Below, one piece after another: positions 1-8,734 of a stretch of DNA of 64,000 nucleotides (its first letter is position 1; each line of letters begins with the position of its first letter). Below the pieces are notes generated by a model, which saw only the letters and a program-made list of their open reading frames with translations, made no database searches and was not told the origin of the DNA. Source of the stretch: Colwellia demingiae (GTDB lineage: Bacteria > Pseudomonadota > Gammaproteobacteria > Enterobacterales > Alteromonadaceae); the NCBI RefSeq assembly GCF_007954275.1, contig NZ_VOLT01000012.1, positions 94,481-158,480 of the forward strand, written 5' to 3'. Made by a program: the position numbers and the translations under genes.

Positions 1-389
1 GTGATATCACGTTTTAATTTATAGGCTTGATGACGAGCATTACGCAGACAAAATAAATCTTCGGTATCTAATAGTCTTAGCGCTTGTGGACATTGTTCAC
101 TAACACGCCAACCAAACTGCTCTTCCATCATAAAGCGATCGTACATCACCGTAGTTGGTTGTAGGTTTTTAATAAAGTAATCAAAACTAGTGCAGTTGAG
201 GCTAATATTTTCAACGTCAATATTTAAAGCGCGTAAATCAACCATGTGCTCAGTTTGTTGTGCTGGGCTGGCAAAGGTAATGTGATAGTTTTGCGATTGG
301 AAAAAGTGGATTAACTGCATCATACGGCTACCTGCCGCTGAAGAGTTAGGCTCAGGCCATACATAGCCAATAATAAGAAGTTTTTTCAT
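1..389 (-). CDS. Glycosyltransferase-like protein, N-terminal part (cut by window edge)
   Basis: An open frame of 129 complete codons runs from an ATG at 389 off the left edge without a stop. The N-terminus (MKKLLIIGYVWPEPNSSAAG) has the hydrophobic beta strand followed by a proline- and glycine-rich loop seen at the start of GT-B fold, family 4 type glycosyltransferases, and the later text fits the N-terminal Rossmann half. The donor-binding C-terminal half is outside the window, so the sugar and acceptor cannot be told. It reads away from the fkpA gene and has its own promoter space at about 390-540. Confidence 0.6.
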   Translation of the reverse strand, partial: MKKLLIIGYVWPEPNSSAAGSRMMQLIHFFQSQNYHITFASPAQQTEHMVDLRALNIDVENISLNCTSFDYFIKNLQPTTVMYDRFMMEEQFGWRVSEQCPQALRLLDTEDLFCLRNARHQAYKLKRDI

Positions 390-544
390 CGAGACATTTT
401 ACTTGAAAGCTTACTAATAAAGCCAATAGTTATGGCTACTATTTATCGTGAAGAATTAAGACTGAGTAATTAACATCCGTTAAAAATACTAATCTTCTAT
501 CGACCTAACGTAGGTCAACGTCAGTTTAAACAACGCCTCAATAA

Positions 545-578
545 AAAAGCCACCGGTAAATAATTACTGGTGGCTTTA
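545..578. terminator. Rho-independent terminator, probably for fkpA
   Basis: An inverted repeat with arms AAAGCCACCGGTAA and TTACTGGTGGCTTT around a short ATAA loop has A-rich and T-rich flanks on both sides. It lies 58 bases beyond the fkpA stop on the minus strand. Confidence 0.75.
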
Positions 579-635
579 TAATTTTATCTAGCATTCACGA
601 TAACTAAGCTGAAAGGCTTACCTAGAAATCATTAA

Positions 636-1403
636 CTAGTGAGCAGCGTGTTCATCAGCCTTTGGAGCTTCTTCTGCTTTTTGAATTTCTAATAATTCGA
701 TTTCAAATTCTAGTACTGAGTTACCCGGAATACGTGGTGGATTACCGTTTGGACCATACGCTAAATCTGAAGGAATAGTGAATTTGTATTTAGCGCCTAA
801 AGGCATTAATTGTACGCCTTCAGTCCACCCCTTAATTACACGGTTAAGTGGGAATACTGCTGGTTCGCCGCGATCGTATGAACTATCAAACGTTTCACCG
901 TTTAAGAAAGTACCTTTGTAATGTACTTTAACCGTATCAGTTGCTACAGGCTTATCACCTTCGCCAGCAGTTAATACTACGTATTGAATACCTGATTCAG
1001 TGACTTGAACGCCTTCTTTTTTAGCATTGTCTGCAAGAAATTTAGCACCATCAGCTAGGCTAGATTCAGAAGCAGAGATTGCAGCTGCTTGCTGTTTTTC
1101 TTTCATGCTAGTATCAAGGTTTGTCAATAATGCTTGAATTTCTTCTTTTTCGATAACAGATTTACCATCAATACTGTCTACAAATCCGCGTATGATAAGC
1201 TCTTTATCTAACGCTAAACCTAGTTTGTTATGCTCTTCTAAGTTACGTTGCATGTACATACCAATTGAGGCACCTAAGCCGTAGGCTTGTTTTTGCACTT
1301 CAGTATCTAATACCGGTGCTTTTACTTCTTCAACTGCTTTTTCGTTACAACCAACAACGGCAAATAACGCAAGGGCGACTAGGGTAGGCTTAAACAATTT
1401 CAT
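636..1403 (-). CDS. fkpA: FKBP-type peptidyl-prolyl cis-trans isomerase FkpA, predicted lipoprotein
   Basis: 255 residues. Residues 1-19 form a signal peptide ending in a lipobox (VVGC), so the mature protein is predicted to be lipid-anchored in the envelope. An alpha-helical dimerisation domain (FKBP_N type, about 30-125) precedes the FKBP domain (about 135-245), which contains the typical VKVHYKGTFLNGETFDSSYD strand and the SDLAYGPNG loop. Family members catalyse prolyl isomerisation and act as periplasmic chaperones. E. coli FkpA is soluble periplasmic, so the lipobox is a difference worth noting. The tail is rich in Glu, Lys and His (ending DEHAAH). The slyX-yheV-yheS neighbourhood matches the E. 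coli fkpA locus. Confidence 0.9.
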   Translation of the reverse strand: MKLFKPTLVALALFAVVGCNEKAVEEVKAPVLDTEVQKQAYGLGASIGMYMQRNLEEHNKLGLALDKELIIRGFVDSIDGKSVIEKEEIQALLTNLDTSMKEKQQAAAISASESSLADGAKFLADNAKKEGVQVTESGIQYVVLTAGEGDKPVATDTVKVHYKGTFLNGETFDSSYDRGEPAVFPLNRVIKGWTEGVQLMPLGAKYKFTIPSDLAYGPNGNPPRIPGNSVLEFEIELLEIQKAEEAPKADEHAAH

Positions 1404-1585
1404 TCATATCTCCATTTATACAATACAATTGGAGAATTCCCCCAATTAAAAACTTAAAACCGCGATGTTAACTTGTAAAATTTAACTTTAAATTAAACTT
1501 CCTATTTAAGTAAAGATAACACTAAACAATTTCAAAAAAGAACTTATACTAACGATAAATGCGCAAATAAAAAAGTATTAATATA

Positions 1586-2569
1586 TTGTTAAATTGTAAT
1601 TGGATTTTTCCAGTCATCTTATTGACTACACTCACGGCTTGTAAGCCTCTAACGCAAGAACCATTGCAACGCTGGCAACAGTCTGTTGAAGGTGCCTATG
1701 CTGGCCAGATTTCTAGTGATGCCAAGTTCTCGGTAGTCTCATCTATTCATCATGGTTTGAGTGTGTGGGATTTAACTAAAAATGAGCGTATTTATAACTG
1801 GGCACAAGAACAAAATACCAGTGACAATTTAGTCCTCTCCATTGATATTAGCGACAACGCTAGCCATGTACTGACTGCAAATAGAAAAAACTTTGCCCTG
1901 TGGAATTTAAAATCGGGTAAATCGGAAGGTTATTGGCAAGTGCGAGAATCTCATATCAGAGATATAGATATCAGTAATGGTGGTGATTACTTACTTATTG
2001 GAAAAAGTAACGGTACCGTGGTTCATGTTGCCGTTGATACCGGAAGACGGTTAGAGTTTTTAGGCCATAAAGAGAAAATAAATTCGGTAGATATGCTGCC
2101 CAATGGTCGTGTGGCTATATCTGGTGGTAATGATTTCACCGCATATGTTTGGGATACACAATCAGGGCAAGTGGTTTATCAATTTAACCATAGTTCACGG
2201 GTATCAAAAGTAGCATTAGATGCTAAAGGGCGTTATGCCTTTTCTGCTGACAGTATGAAAGGTGCCTATATTTGGGATTTAAAAACCGGTAAACGTGTTA
2301 GTAGCCTGCAAGGAACAAAACGCCACGAAGTATTTAGCACTGTACGTTTTTCTCCTGACGGTAAAACACTAATCACCGGAGCAGCCACCAAAAAGGTCAG
2401 TGTTTGGGATATTGCCACAGGTAAACGCCTGTCACATTGGTTTGTTACGCCAAAAGAGGCAAAAAGACCTACAGGAGCGGTTGTGTATAGTGTCGCATTT
2501 GGCGATAATAACGATCTATTAACGATAAGCTCATCAGGATATGTTGAATCATGGCCAATCACGAAATAA
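1586..2569 (+). CDS. WD40-repeat lipoprotein
   Basis: About 327 residues. The N-terminus is a lipoprotein signal ending in LTAC. The rest is a beta-propeller made of about six to seven WD40-like blades with recurring WDL, WNL and VWD motifs spaced about 40 residues apart (for example SVWDL, AYVWDTQSG, AYIWDLKTG, SVWDIATG). Such propellers are binding scaffolds; the partner is unknown. No ATG fits the signal peptide. A TTG at 1586 is the likely start, with an ATT at 1577 as alternative. The last 19 bases overlap slyX, which suggests translational coupling. The gene sits between fkpA and slyX, which are closer neighbours in enterics. Confidence 0.8.
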   Translation: MLNCNWIFPVILLTTLTACKPLTQEPLQRWQQSVEGAYAGQISSDAKFSVVSSIHHGLSVWDLTKNERIYNWAQEQNTSDNLVLSIDISDNASHVLTANRKNFALWNLKSGKSEGYWQVRESHIRDIDISNGGDYLLIGKSNGTVVHVAVDTGRRLEFLGHKEKINSVDMLPNGRVAISGGNDFTAYVWDTQSGQVVYQFNHSSRVSKVALDAKGRYAFSADSMKGAYIWDLKTGKRVSSLQGTKRHEVFSTVRFSPDGKTLITGAATKKVSVWDIATGKRLSHWFVTPKEAKRPTGAVVYSVAFGDNNDLLTISSSGYVESWPITK

Positions 2570-2814
2570 CTTTAAGTGCGCACAGCACAAACGCCAACTA
2601 CATTCAGCAATTAGAAGAGCGTGTTGACTCTTTAGAATCACGTAATGTCTTTCAAGATGATGTCATTGATCAGTTAAGCGAAGAGTTAGCTGCCCATCAG
2701 CATGAAATTTCAGAGCTGAAACATCAAATTCAATTAGTCGCTAACCGTTTAAAAGATGCCGGTAGCTTATCGTGTGACAATGAAGAAATTGAGCCACCAC
2801 CACCGCATTACTAA
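2551..2814 (+). CDS. slyX: SlyX-like coiled-coil protein
   Basis: 87 residues. The central region (about 17-70) is a heptad-patterned coiled coil (QQLEERVDSLESR and onward) and the end is a proline-rich PPPPHY, both as in the SlyX family. The biochemical role of SlyX is not established. It starts inside the end of the WD40 lipoprotein gene in another frame. Its position beside fkpA and yheV matches the enteric order and supports the name. An inverted-repeat element begins four bases after its stop. Confidence 0.85.
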   Translation: MANHEITLSAHSTNANYIQQLEERVDSLESRNVFQDDVIDQLSEELAAHQHEISELKHQIQLVANRLKDAGSLSCDNEEIEPPPPHY

Positions 2815-2817
2815 ACC

Positions 2818-2965
2818 TATACCCGCTCCACTTGAATATGCTCGTTTCAAGAAGTCAGAGCAATTAATAATTAAGGCACATTTTTTTATTAAGGGATATT
2901 CCCTTAAAAAGAAATGTAACGCTGAGTATGATTTACTCAGCCTTCCTCAAAGGGCTGGTTTAATT
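2818..2965 (+). repeat. Truncated copy A of a roughly 267-bp terminal-inverted-repeat element
   Basis: The sequence begins TATACCCGCTCCACTTGAA and is closely similar to the first half of the full copy at 37065-37331, including the internal ATTAAGGG...CCCTTAAAAAGAAA stretch. Similarity fades at about 2965, so the second half and the distal inverted repeat are missing. An apparent 89-codon frame over this stretch (2756-3025) is translation of the element and is not taken as a gene. Confidence 0.85.
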
Positions 2966-3085
2966 AGAAACCTTTCATTAGAAGTAAAGAGCACAGAGTT
3001 GATGGCTATCAATGAGTACTTTTGATGCGCTAACTATTGTTTAATCACAACGCCTTAGCGCAATACCGCAAAAAAACTCATGTTA

Positions 3086-3289
3086 TCAAGGTTTAAATAC
3101 ACCAATCACTTGCTCGTTTTCACGAACAACCTTCTCAACTTGTTCTTCCGTTTGCACCATTTGTTCACCACAACTCACACAAGTCACTTTTTCAACACCG
3201 TTTTCTTTGGTCAATGCCATGGTGTCCATTGCTTTACATTTAGGACAGACAGCGCCGGCGATAAATCTCTTTTTTAGGGCTTTGCTCAT
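3086..3289 (-). CDS. yheV: YheV-family zinc-ribbon protein
   Basis: 67 residues with two Cys pairs, CPKC near residue 15 and CVSCG near residue 37, forming a predicted zinc ribbon. A basic N-terminus (MSKALKKRF) and a Glu/Val-rich tail follow the pattern of the YheV family of gammaproteobacteria (TIGR02443 type). The function is unknown. It is convergent with slyX and divergent from yheS, as expected for this conserved neighbourhood. Confidence 0.85.
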   Translation of the reverse strand: MSKALKKRFIAGAVCPKCKAMDTMALTKENGVEKVTCVSCGEQMVQTEEQVEKVVRENEQVIGVFKP

Positions 3290-3491
3290 AGTTATCTACT
3301 ACTTATTATTAGGCTCTGCTGTTCTTTGTTGATAGTTTTTTCAACATGTAAGTTCAACAGGCTCGACATTTAATCCAGAATTAGCGCTATTTTACCTTGA
3401 ATAGTGGTCATAGGAAAAGCGACAATGCATCAGCATTTTTTTAGTGGGTGTTATCTCTGCCTCACTATGCCATTTTTCCGAGGAAATACCA

Positions 3492-5417
3492 TTGATTATC
3501 GCCACAGACTTAAGTTTAGATAGAGGGGCTAAAAACCTAATAAAATCATCTAGCTTTACCATACACCCTAACCACAAGGTTGGCTTAGTAGGCAGTAATG
3601 GCTGTGGAAAATCGTCTCTTTTCGCCGCTCTATTAGGTGATTTATCACCTGACTCTGGCGATTTAGCTTTACCGACAAGCTGGGATATTGCCACCGTAAG
3701 ACAAGAAACCCCTTCGTTAGAACAAACTGCCCTTGATTACGTGATGGATGGCGATAAAGAGTTTCGCCAGTTAGAGCAACAGCTTGAGCAGGCACGTATT
3801 GATGATAACGGTAACCTTGAAGCCACCATTATCAATAAAATAGATACCATCAGCGGATACAGTTTACCTGCTCGCGCTGGTGAGTTGTTGCATGGTTTAG
3901 GTTTTTTACAATCACAACTTGATAATCCAGTGAAAGATTTTTCTGGTGGTTGGCGCATGCGATTAAACTTAGCCCAGGCGCTAATATCTCGAGCTGACTT
4001 GTTATTACTCGATGAACCGACCAACCATTTAGATTTAGATGCAGTTATCTGGCTACAACGATGGTTAAAGCGCTTTACTGGCACCTTAGTCCTCATTTCA
4101 CATGACCGTGATTTTCTGGATACGGTTATTGGTCAAATACTTCATATTGAACATCAGCGGGCTAAATTATACAGCGGCAACTATACTGCTTTTGAACGCC
4201 AACGCCGCGAACATTTAGCGCAACAAGACGCACAATATCAAAAGCAGCAAAAAGAAGCTGCGCATCTAACCGCTTTTGTTGATCGTTTTCGCGCGAAAGC
4301 AAGTAAAGCAAAACAAGCGCAAAGTCGATTAAAACGTTTAGAAAAGTTACCTGATTTAGCACCTGCGCATGTGGATAGCCAATTTACTTTCAGCTTTGCA
4401 GAGCCTGAAAGTTTGCCTTATCCACTTTTATCACTTGATGAAAGTCAGTGTGGTTATCCTAAATCTGATCATGGTGAGCAGGCGATTATTCTAGATCACG
4501 TTGGTTTAACGTTAATACCTGGTAGTCGCATTGGTTTATTAGGTAGAAATGGCGCAGGTAAATCAACCCTAATTAAATCCCTTGCTGGTGAACTTGCCCT
4601 ACTTGGTGGTAAACGTTACTGCGCACAAGATTTAACCGTGGGTTATTTTTCTCAGCATCAATTAGAGCAATTGCATGCACCGTCAAGCCCTGTTGATCAT
4701 ATTTTGCGTGCTAAACCTGCTTTAGGTGAACCACAAGCCCGTACCTTTTTAGGAAAGTTCGGCTTTAGTGGCGACCAAGCGTTATCACAAGTTTCGACTA
4801 TGTCGGGTGGTGAAAAAGCACGTTTAGTACTGGCTTTGATTGTTTTAGAAAAGCCACAGTTATTACTACTTGATGAACCAACCAACCATTTAGATTTAGA
4901 AATGCGCCAAGCATTAGTGATGGCATTACAAGACTTTGGCGGCGCGATTATTTTGATTGCTCATGATAGGTTCTTATTAGAATCATGTGTTGATGAATTT
5001 TATCTTGTTGCAAACGGCCGAGTGAGTGATTTTAGTGGCGATATCGATGATTACCAGCAGTGGTTAAATGATGATAAAAAACAAGCAATAAAATCAATCA
5101 AAACCGATCAACAAAGCGGTGATAAAGGTTTAGACAAAAAACAACTTCGTCAGCAGCAAGCGGAGCTAAGAAAAAAATCAGCCCCTATACGTAAAGAAGC
5201 TGATAAATTAGAGAAAAAAGTTCATCAGTGGCAAGAAGAGCTAACCAAGGTTGAAGCTTTATTAAGTGATAGCGAGATTTATCAATCAGAGCGTAAAGCT
5301 GAACTAACAGACTTACTGAAAAAACAAGGTAATTTGAAAAGCGATATTGAAGAAAATGAAATGCTTTGGCTTGAACTAGCAGAGCAGATTGAAGAGATGA
5401 TGTCAGTCACCGATTGA
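3492..5417 (+). CDS. yheS: ABC-F family ATP-binding protein YheS
   Basis: 641 residues with two ATP-binding cassettes. Domain 1 has Walker A GSNGCGKSS, signature FSGGWRMRL and Walker B LLLLDEPTNHLD. Domain 2 has GRNGAGKST, MSGGEKARL and the same Walker B. The linker and a C-terminal coiled coil (about 540-641, rich in Lys/Gln/Glu) fit ABC-F proteins, which act on ribosomes and not as transporters. I chose the TTG at 3492 because GAGGA lies 8-10 bases upstream and the protein then begins IIATDLSLDRG, matching the family start. An in-frame GTG at 3444 would add 16 residues of unlikely sequence. Confidence 0.9.
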   Translation: MIIATDLSLDRGAKNLIKSSSFTIHPNHKVGLVGSNGCGKSSLFAALLGDLSPDSGDLALPTSWDIATVRQETPSLEQTALDYVMDGDKEFRQLEQQLEQARIDDNGNLEATIINKIDTISGYSLPARAGELLHGLGFLQSQLDNPVKDFSGGWRMRLNLAQALISRADLLLLDEPTNHLDLDAVIWLQRWLKRFTGTLVLISHDRDFLDTVIGQILHIEHQRAKLYSGNYTAFERQRREHLAQQDAQYQKQQKEAAHLTAFVDRFRAKASKAKQAQSRLKRLEKLPDLAPAHVDSQFTFSFAEPESLPYPLLSLDESQCGYPKSDHGEQAIILDHVGLTLIPGSRIGLLGRNGAGKSTLIKSLAGELALLGGKRYCAQDLTVGYFSQHQLEQLHAPSSPVDHILRAKPALGEPQARTFLGKFGFSGDQALSQVSTMSGGEKARLVLALIVLEKPQLLLLDEPTNHLDLEMRQALVMALQDFGGAIILIAHDRFLLESCVDEFYLVANGRVSDFSGDIDDYQQWLNDDKKQAIKSIKTDQQSGDKGLDKKQLRQQQAELRKKSAPIRKEADKLEKKVHQWQEELTKVEALLSDSEIYQSERKAELTDLLKKQGNLKSDIEENEMLWLELAEQIEEMMSVTD

Positions 5418-5438
5418 TTTTTTCATCTACACTTAATC

Positions 5439-5704
5439 TATATCCGTTCTACTTGAAGATGCAGGATTCAGCTGGAATTATAAACGCCTTTAAGCAAGGC
5501 ATTGATTGAAGGGAATATTATTCTATTCTCGAAATCAATAACGTAGCATAAAGAGTTTATAAAACAGTCCTTCGAGGGAAGCTGAGCAAACCATACTCGT
5601 CGTTACATTTATTTTTAAGGGAGTGACCCTTAACAAAAAAATGTGCCTTGATTATGATTCACTCAGATTTCCTGAAACGAGCATTTTCAAGTGGAGCGAG
5701 TATA
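5439..5704 (-). repeat. Full copy B of the terminal-inverted-repeat element (MITE-like)
   Basis: 266 bases bounded by TATATCCGTTCTACTTGAAG at the left and its imperfect inverse (CTTTTTCAAGTGGA-like, ending GAGTATA) at the right. Internally it matches the 37065-37331 copy in the opposite orientation, including the blocks for GATTCAGCTGGAATTA and CCTTTAAGCAAGGCATTGAT. It has no coding capacity for a transposase, so it would have to be moved in trans. The right end runs into the upstream region of the SEL1-repeat gene and supplies an in-frame ATG to it. Confidence 0.9.
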
Positions 5705-5737
5705 CAATCGATAGTTACCGCTAGAAGAGGAAATATT

Positions 5738-6478
5738 ATGCGTACTAAAATATTACTGCTTACCTTCACACTGCTAAGCAGTTTCTCAGTATTGAGCCAG
5801 GGTAATGACATTGAGCAGGGAATGTATGAATTAAACCGAGGGGAATTTAAAGCAGCTATCGAGCAGTTTCGTCCATTGGTTAATGAAGGTTATGCTCCAG
5901 CCCAATATCAAATGGCCTTGGTTTATCTTCACGGTTACTCTGTTCCTAAAGATAGTATGAAAGCACTGGAGTTATTTGAACTTTCTGCAGCACAAAACTA
6001 CCCAGACGCACAATTTGAACTGGCCTTAATTTACTCAGACGGTAAGTTAGTAAAACAAAGTCTTAAAAAAGCATTTGAACTTACTCAGAAAGCGGCCAAC
6101 AAAGACTTACCCAGTGCGCAGTTTAATTTAGCAGTAATGTATGCAAATGGCACAGGAATTAAACAAGATGATTTCAAAGCATCGCGTTGGTATAAAAATG
6201 CTGCTAATCAAAATTATGCCCTAGCGCAGTATAATTTAGCGTTACTTTATAGTGAAGGTAAAGGCGTAGAAAAAAGTACTGAACTGTCCTATGTCTGGAA
6301 TACCATCGCATCATGGAACGGCTACCCTAATGCTGAAAAAAGTCGTTTAATGGATGAAAGAGATTTATCTAAACTTAAAATTGAAAATGGCATTGATAAA
6401 GCTAATGATATCTATCAGAAAATAAGGGATCAGCAGGAAATGAAAGCAAAAATGGCAGAAAAGCAGCGCTTCTATTGA
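5738..6478 (+). CDS. SEL1-repeat (TPR-like) exported protein
   Basis: 246 residues from the ATG at 5738, which has AGAGG 8-12 bases upstream. Residues 1-22 form a Sec signal peptide (MRTKILLLTFTLLSSFSVLS). Four to five SEL1-type repeats follow (A-x2-QFELALIYSDGK, A-x-QFNLAVMYANGTG, A-QYNLALLYSEGKG), building an alpha-solenoid used for protein contacts. The tail is charged and helical. A longer frame opening at 5648 would add 30 residues, but these are encoded by the end of the mobile repeat at 5439-5704, so they are an artefact of insertion. The role is unknown; envelope location is inferred from the signal peptide. Confidence 0.85.
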   Translation: MRTKILLLTFTLLSSFSVLSQGNDIEQGMYELNRGEFKAAIEQFRPLVNEGYAPAQYQMALVYLHGYSVPKDSMKALELFELSAAQNYPDAQFELALIYSDGKLVKQSLKKAFELTQKAANKDLPSAQFNLAVMYANGTGIKQDDFKASRWYKNAANQNYALAQYNLALLYSEGKGVEKSTELSYVWNTIASWNGYPNAEKSRLMDERDLSKLKIENGIDKANDIYQKIRDQQEMKAKMAEKQRFY

Positions 6479-6556
6479 TCTAAATCAGCTTAATCATTGA
6501 GCGACTTAATTACACTAGGTATATCAACAATGACTTAGAAAATTATGGAGCTCAAT

Positions 6557-6694
6557 ATGAATTTATTATCAATGTTAACCAATGACCCTGTAGTGATGTT
6601 CTCTTTTGGCGGTATAGCCATTATGCTCGGTATTTGTGCCTTTTATGTTTATTACTTTATTAAGCATATTCAAGACGATAGTAAAAAGCACTAA
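6557..6694 (+). CDS. Small single-pass membrane protein, DUF3149 type
   Basis: 45 residues: a short N-terminal stretch containing NDPVVMFSFGG, one transmembrane helix (about 12-34) and a charged tail HIQDDSKKH. The DPVVMFSFGG plus hydrophobic helix plus FYVYYFI pattern is that of the DUF3149 microproteins of marine gammaproteobacteria. GGAG lies 6-10 bases before the ATG. The function is unknown. Confidence 0.75.
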   Translation: MNLLSMLTNDPVVMFSFGGIAIMLGICAFYVYYFIKHIQDDSKKH

Positions 6695-7040
6695 GTATTG
6701 TATCAACTTCATTGATTCTCCTTATACAGGCTAATTAGAGCTCAACTAGTTATACTAGTAAGTAACAATGTTTTAATTAAGTCTGTTAAAATATCATTAT
6801 GTTGACGACAAGTCTTTCAACAGCTAATTTAAGCCTTTTACTTTGTTATTAGGTAAATGCCCTTCGAATGTCGTAAACAAGCTGATAACACCACCCCTAA
6901 AATAGAAATTCATTCTGTTTACATCATTGCTTTGAGCTCTCGATTGACGCATTTTATTATGCAGTAAATTAATCCGTTTGGGATAAAGTGATTCAGCGGT
7001 ACAATAACTATTCATTATCTAAAAGCCTGAAGTCCCCCTT
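6695..7040. other. Intergenic region without a convincing gene
   Basis: 346 AT-rich bases between the DUF3149 microprotein and yheU. A 63-codon frame on the minus strand (6824-7015) has no ribosome-binding site or recognisable product. The short string TTAATCCGTTTGG near 6969 recurs near 43474, perhaps a minor dispersed repeat. Confidence 0.4.
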
Positions 7041-7277
7041 ATGATTATTCCCCTAGATCAACTATCACATGAAACATTAACTGCTATTATTGAAGGATTC
7101 ATCTTACGTGAAGGTACTGAATATGGCGCTGAAGATGTGAGTAAAGAAGCTAAAATATCTCAAGTGAAAAAGCAACTTGAACAAGGTAGTGCGGTATTAG
7201 TTTATTCTGAGCTGCACGAAAGTATCAACATATTACCTAGCGAGCAATTTAAGGCAGGAATGGAAGAAGAAATGTAA
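7041..7277 (+). CDS. yheU: YheU-family (UPF0270) protein
   Basis: 78 residues starting MIIPLDQLSHETL, with the family's core REGTEYG, a basic spacer and VYSELHESINI near residues 50-60, all as in YheU of E. coli. The function is unknown. In enterics yheU follows yheS, and here it lies in the same order after two inserted genes and a mobile repeat. Confidence 0.88.
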   Translation: MIIPLDQLSHETLTAIIEGFILREGTEYGAEDVSKEAKISQVKKQLEQGSAVLVYSELHESINILPSEQFKAGMEEEM

Positions 7278-7372
7278 TTGATGCCTGTTATTAAATAGGA
7301 CTGATGATTTCCCCATAAAGCTATCCGAATATAACGTCTCTCTAAAAGTATGCAGAGCAAAACATACCCATT

Positions 7373-7401
7373 AAAAAAGCCAGAGACTTAGCACTGGCTT
7401 A
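7373..7401. terminator. Hairpin terminator between yheU and the DUF1338 gene
   Basis: Arms AAGCCAG and CTGGCTT around a ten-base loop, preceded by an A-run and followed by AATAATTTAA. It can serve the two convergent genes. Confidence 0.55.
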
Positions 7402-7456
7402 ATAATTTAATACCTTTTCACACTACTATTAAAAGCTTAGGGAATAATAGCGCGAT

Positions 7457-8257
7457 CTAGCCTTTAGCATTTGTACTGTCGAAAATTTTATCTGCGGATG
7501 CTGCAACAAAACCAGTATAAAGTTCACCACTCGCTAGAGGATAGCGTTTAGCAAATTCATAGAAACAACTTGGAATTTCCATTGTTTTATCAGAAAAATC
7601 TACCGGTGCTTTATCCGCAAGTGTCGATGATTGCTCTAATTTCACCGCTTCATCACCTTTTATTTCACCGCCATTCGCATTGAGTACATAGCCAGCATCT
7701 TTAAGGGTAGCATTTACTACTTCTATATCTTCGTAGTTAGCTAAGTGATTAATGCTCACGGTAAAGTGATTTGCACGGTAACCCCATGCGGCTAACCATG
7801 CAGCATACTCACTAACATTTAGCAGAGTATCATAATCTTTTGAACTAATTTCCCACAAACGACCAGCGTAAAGAAAGTCAGCTCGGTCACTAACATCTTC
7901 TGGTAACTGTGCGATTAAACCCGCAATAATGTCTTGTACTTCACTAGAGAATTCTTCAACACGTAATTCACTAATAAACACCTTAGGCATAGTGCTATCT
8001 GTATGTTCAAAATGTTTAGCATCCAATTTTTTGGAAGAAAAGTCATATTGGCCACATTCGGTGTAACCCAAAGCCAACAGCCCTTTAGCTAATTGTGCTA
8101 AATTAATTTTAGGATGGTTAAAGGTACGGTAAGCAACATGATCGTTAATTACATCATTACCATTACCTAGTAATTGGTGAATTTTTTTTGCTGACGGAGT
8201 CACGCTGAGATATTGTTCCCAGATCTCATTAAAAAGTGCGGTTACTTGCGCTGCCAT
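7457..8257 (-). CDS. DUF1338 protein, 2-oxoadipate dioxygenase/decarboxylase-like
   Basis: 266 residues. The N-terminal NDHVAYRTFNHPKI block contains the metal-ligand His of the DUF1338 fold, and NHFTVSINHL near residue 180 supplies more His residues typical of this vicinal-oxygen-chelate-like family. Larger members (HglS, about 460 residues) convert 2-oxoadipate to 2-hydroxyglutarate in lysine breakdown. This is the short form, whose substrate I cannot assign. An AGAGGA-type site precedes the ATG. It has no operon partners. Confidence 0.75.
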   Translation of the reverse strand: MAAQVTALFNEIWEQYLSVTPSAKKIHQLLGNGNDVINDHVAYRTFNHPKINLAQLAKGLLALGYTECGQYDFSSKKLDAKHFEHTDSTMPKVFISELRVEEFSSEVQDIIAGLIAQLPEDVSDRADFLYAGRLWEISSKDYDTLLNVSEYAAWLAAWGYRANHFTVSINHLANYEDIEVVNATLKDAGYVLNANGGEIKGDEAVKLEQSSTLADKAPVDFSDKTMEIPSCFYEFAKRYPLASGELYTGFVAASADKIFDSTNAKG

Positions 8258-8734
8258 GGTTTTTCCTCTTACTTATTGAGTGGTTATATTTTATTGATAT
8301 TAATTTAAGGGTATTAATTAAATATTAGTGGTTATAACTCAGACAATTAACTTTACAGATAAAAGTATTGATACAGGTAAAATTAATAGCTGAAATAATA
8401 GCAGATAGCAAAACGGTCGGGAAAATAGCAAAATGATATTTTGGTTGACAGCATGGGCCATCTACCAAAAATTTAGATTTGATCGATACTTTTAAAGAAG
8501 CAAGGACGACGTCCTGCTTGATGGTGAGATATATGTTTTTTTAATACGCTTGATAACATAGCTAAAACAAAATTACCTGATCACGATAGTACGGGAAGTT
8601 GCCAGTAAGCACACTTCGATGAATAGCGCTAATTTAGCACAAATCGTAAGCAAAACGAACCTCTTCATAATATCAGTAATAAAAGACGATATTACTCCGA
8701 GAATAGGCACTTAATAATTAAATTTAGTTGCTTG
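8258..8734. other. Gene-free 477-base stretch
   Basis: No frame with a plausible start and length was seen. It contains a small inverted repeat (GGACGACGTCC near 8503) and otherwise AT-rich sequence between two minus-strand genes. Confidence 0.4.

Noticed and set aside
2756..3025. 89-codon frame starting inside slyX
   Set aside because: It overlaps slyX in another frame and the rest is translation of the truncated inverted-repeat element; no ribosome-binding site.
6824..7015. 63-codon minus-strand frame
   Set aside because: No ribosome-binding site, unusual composition and no similarity to anything I know; left as intergenic.
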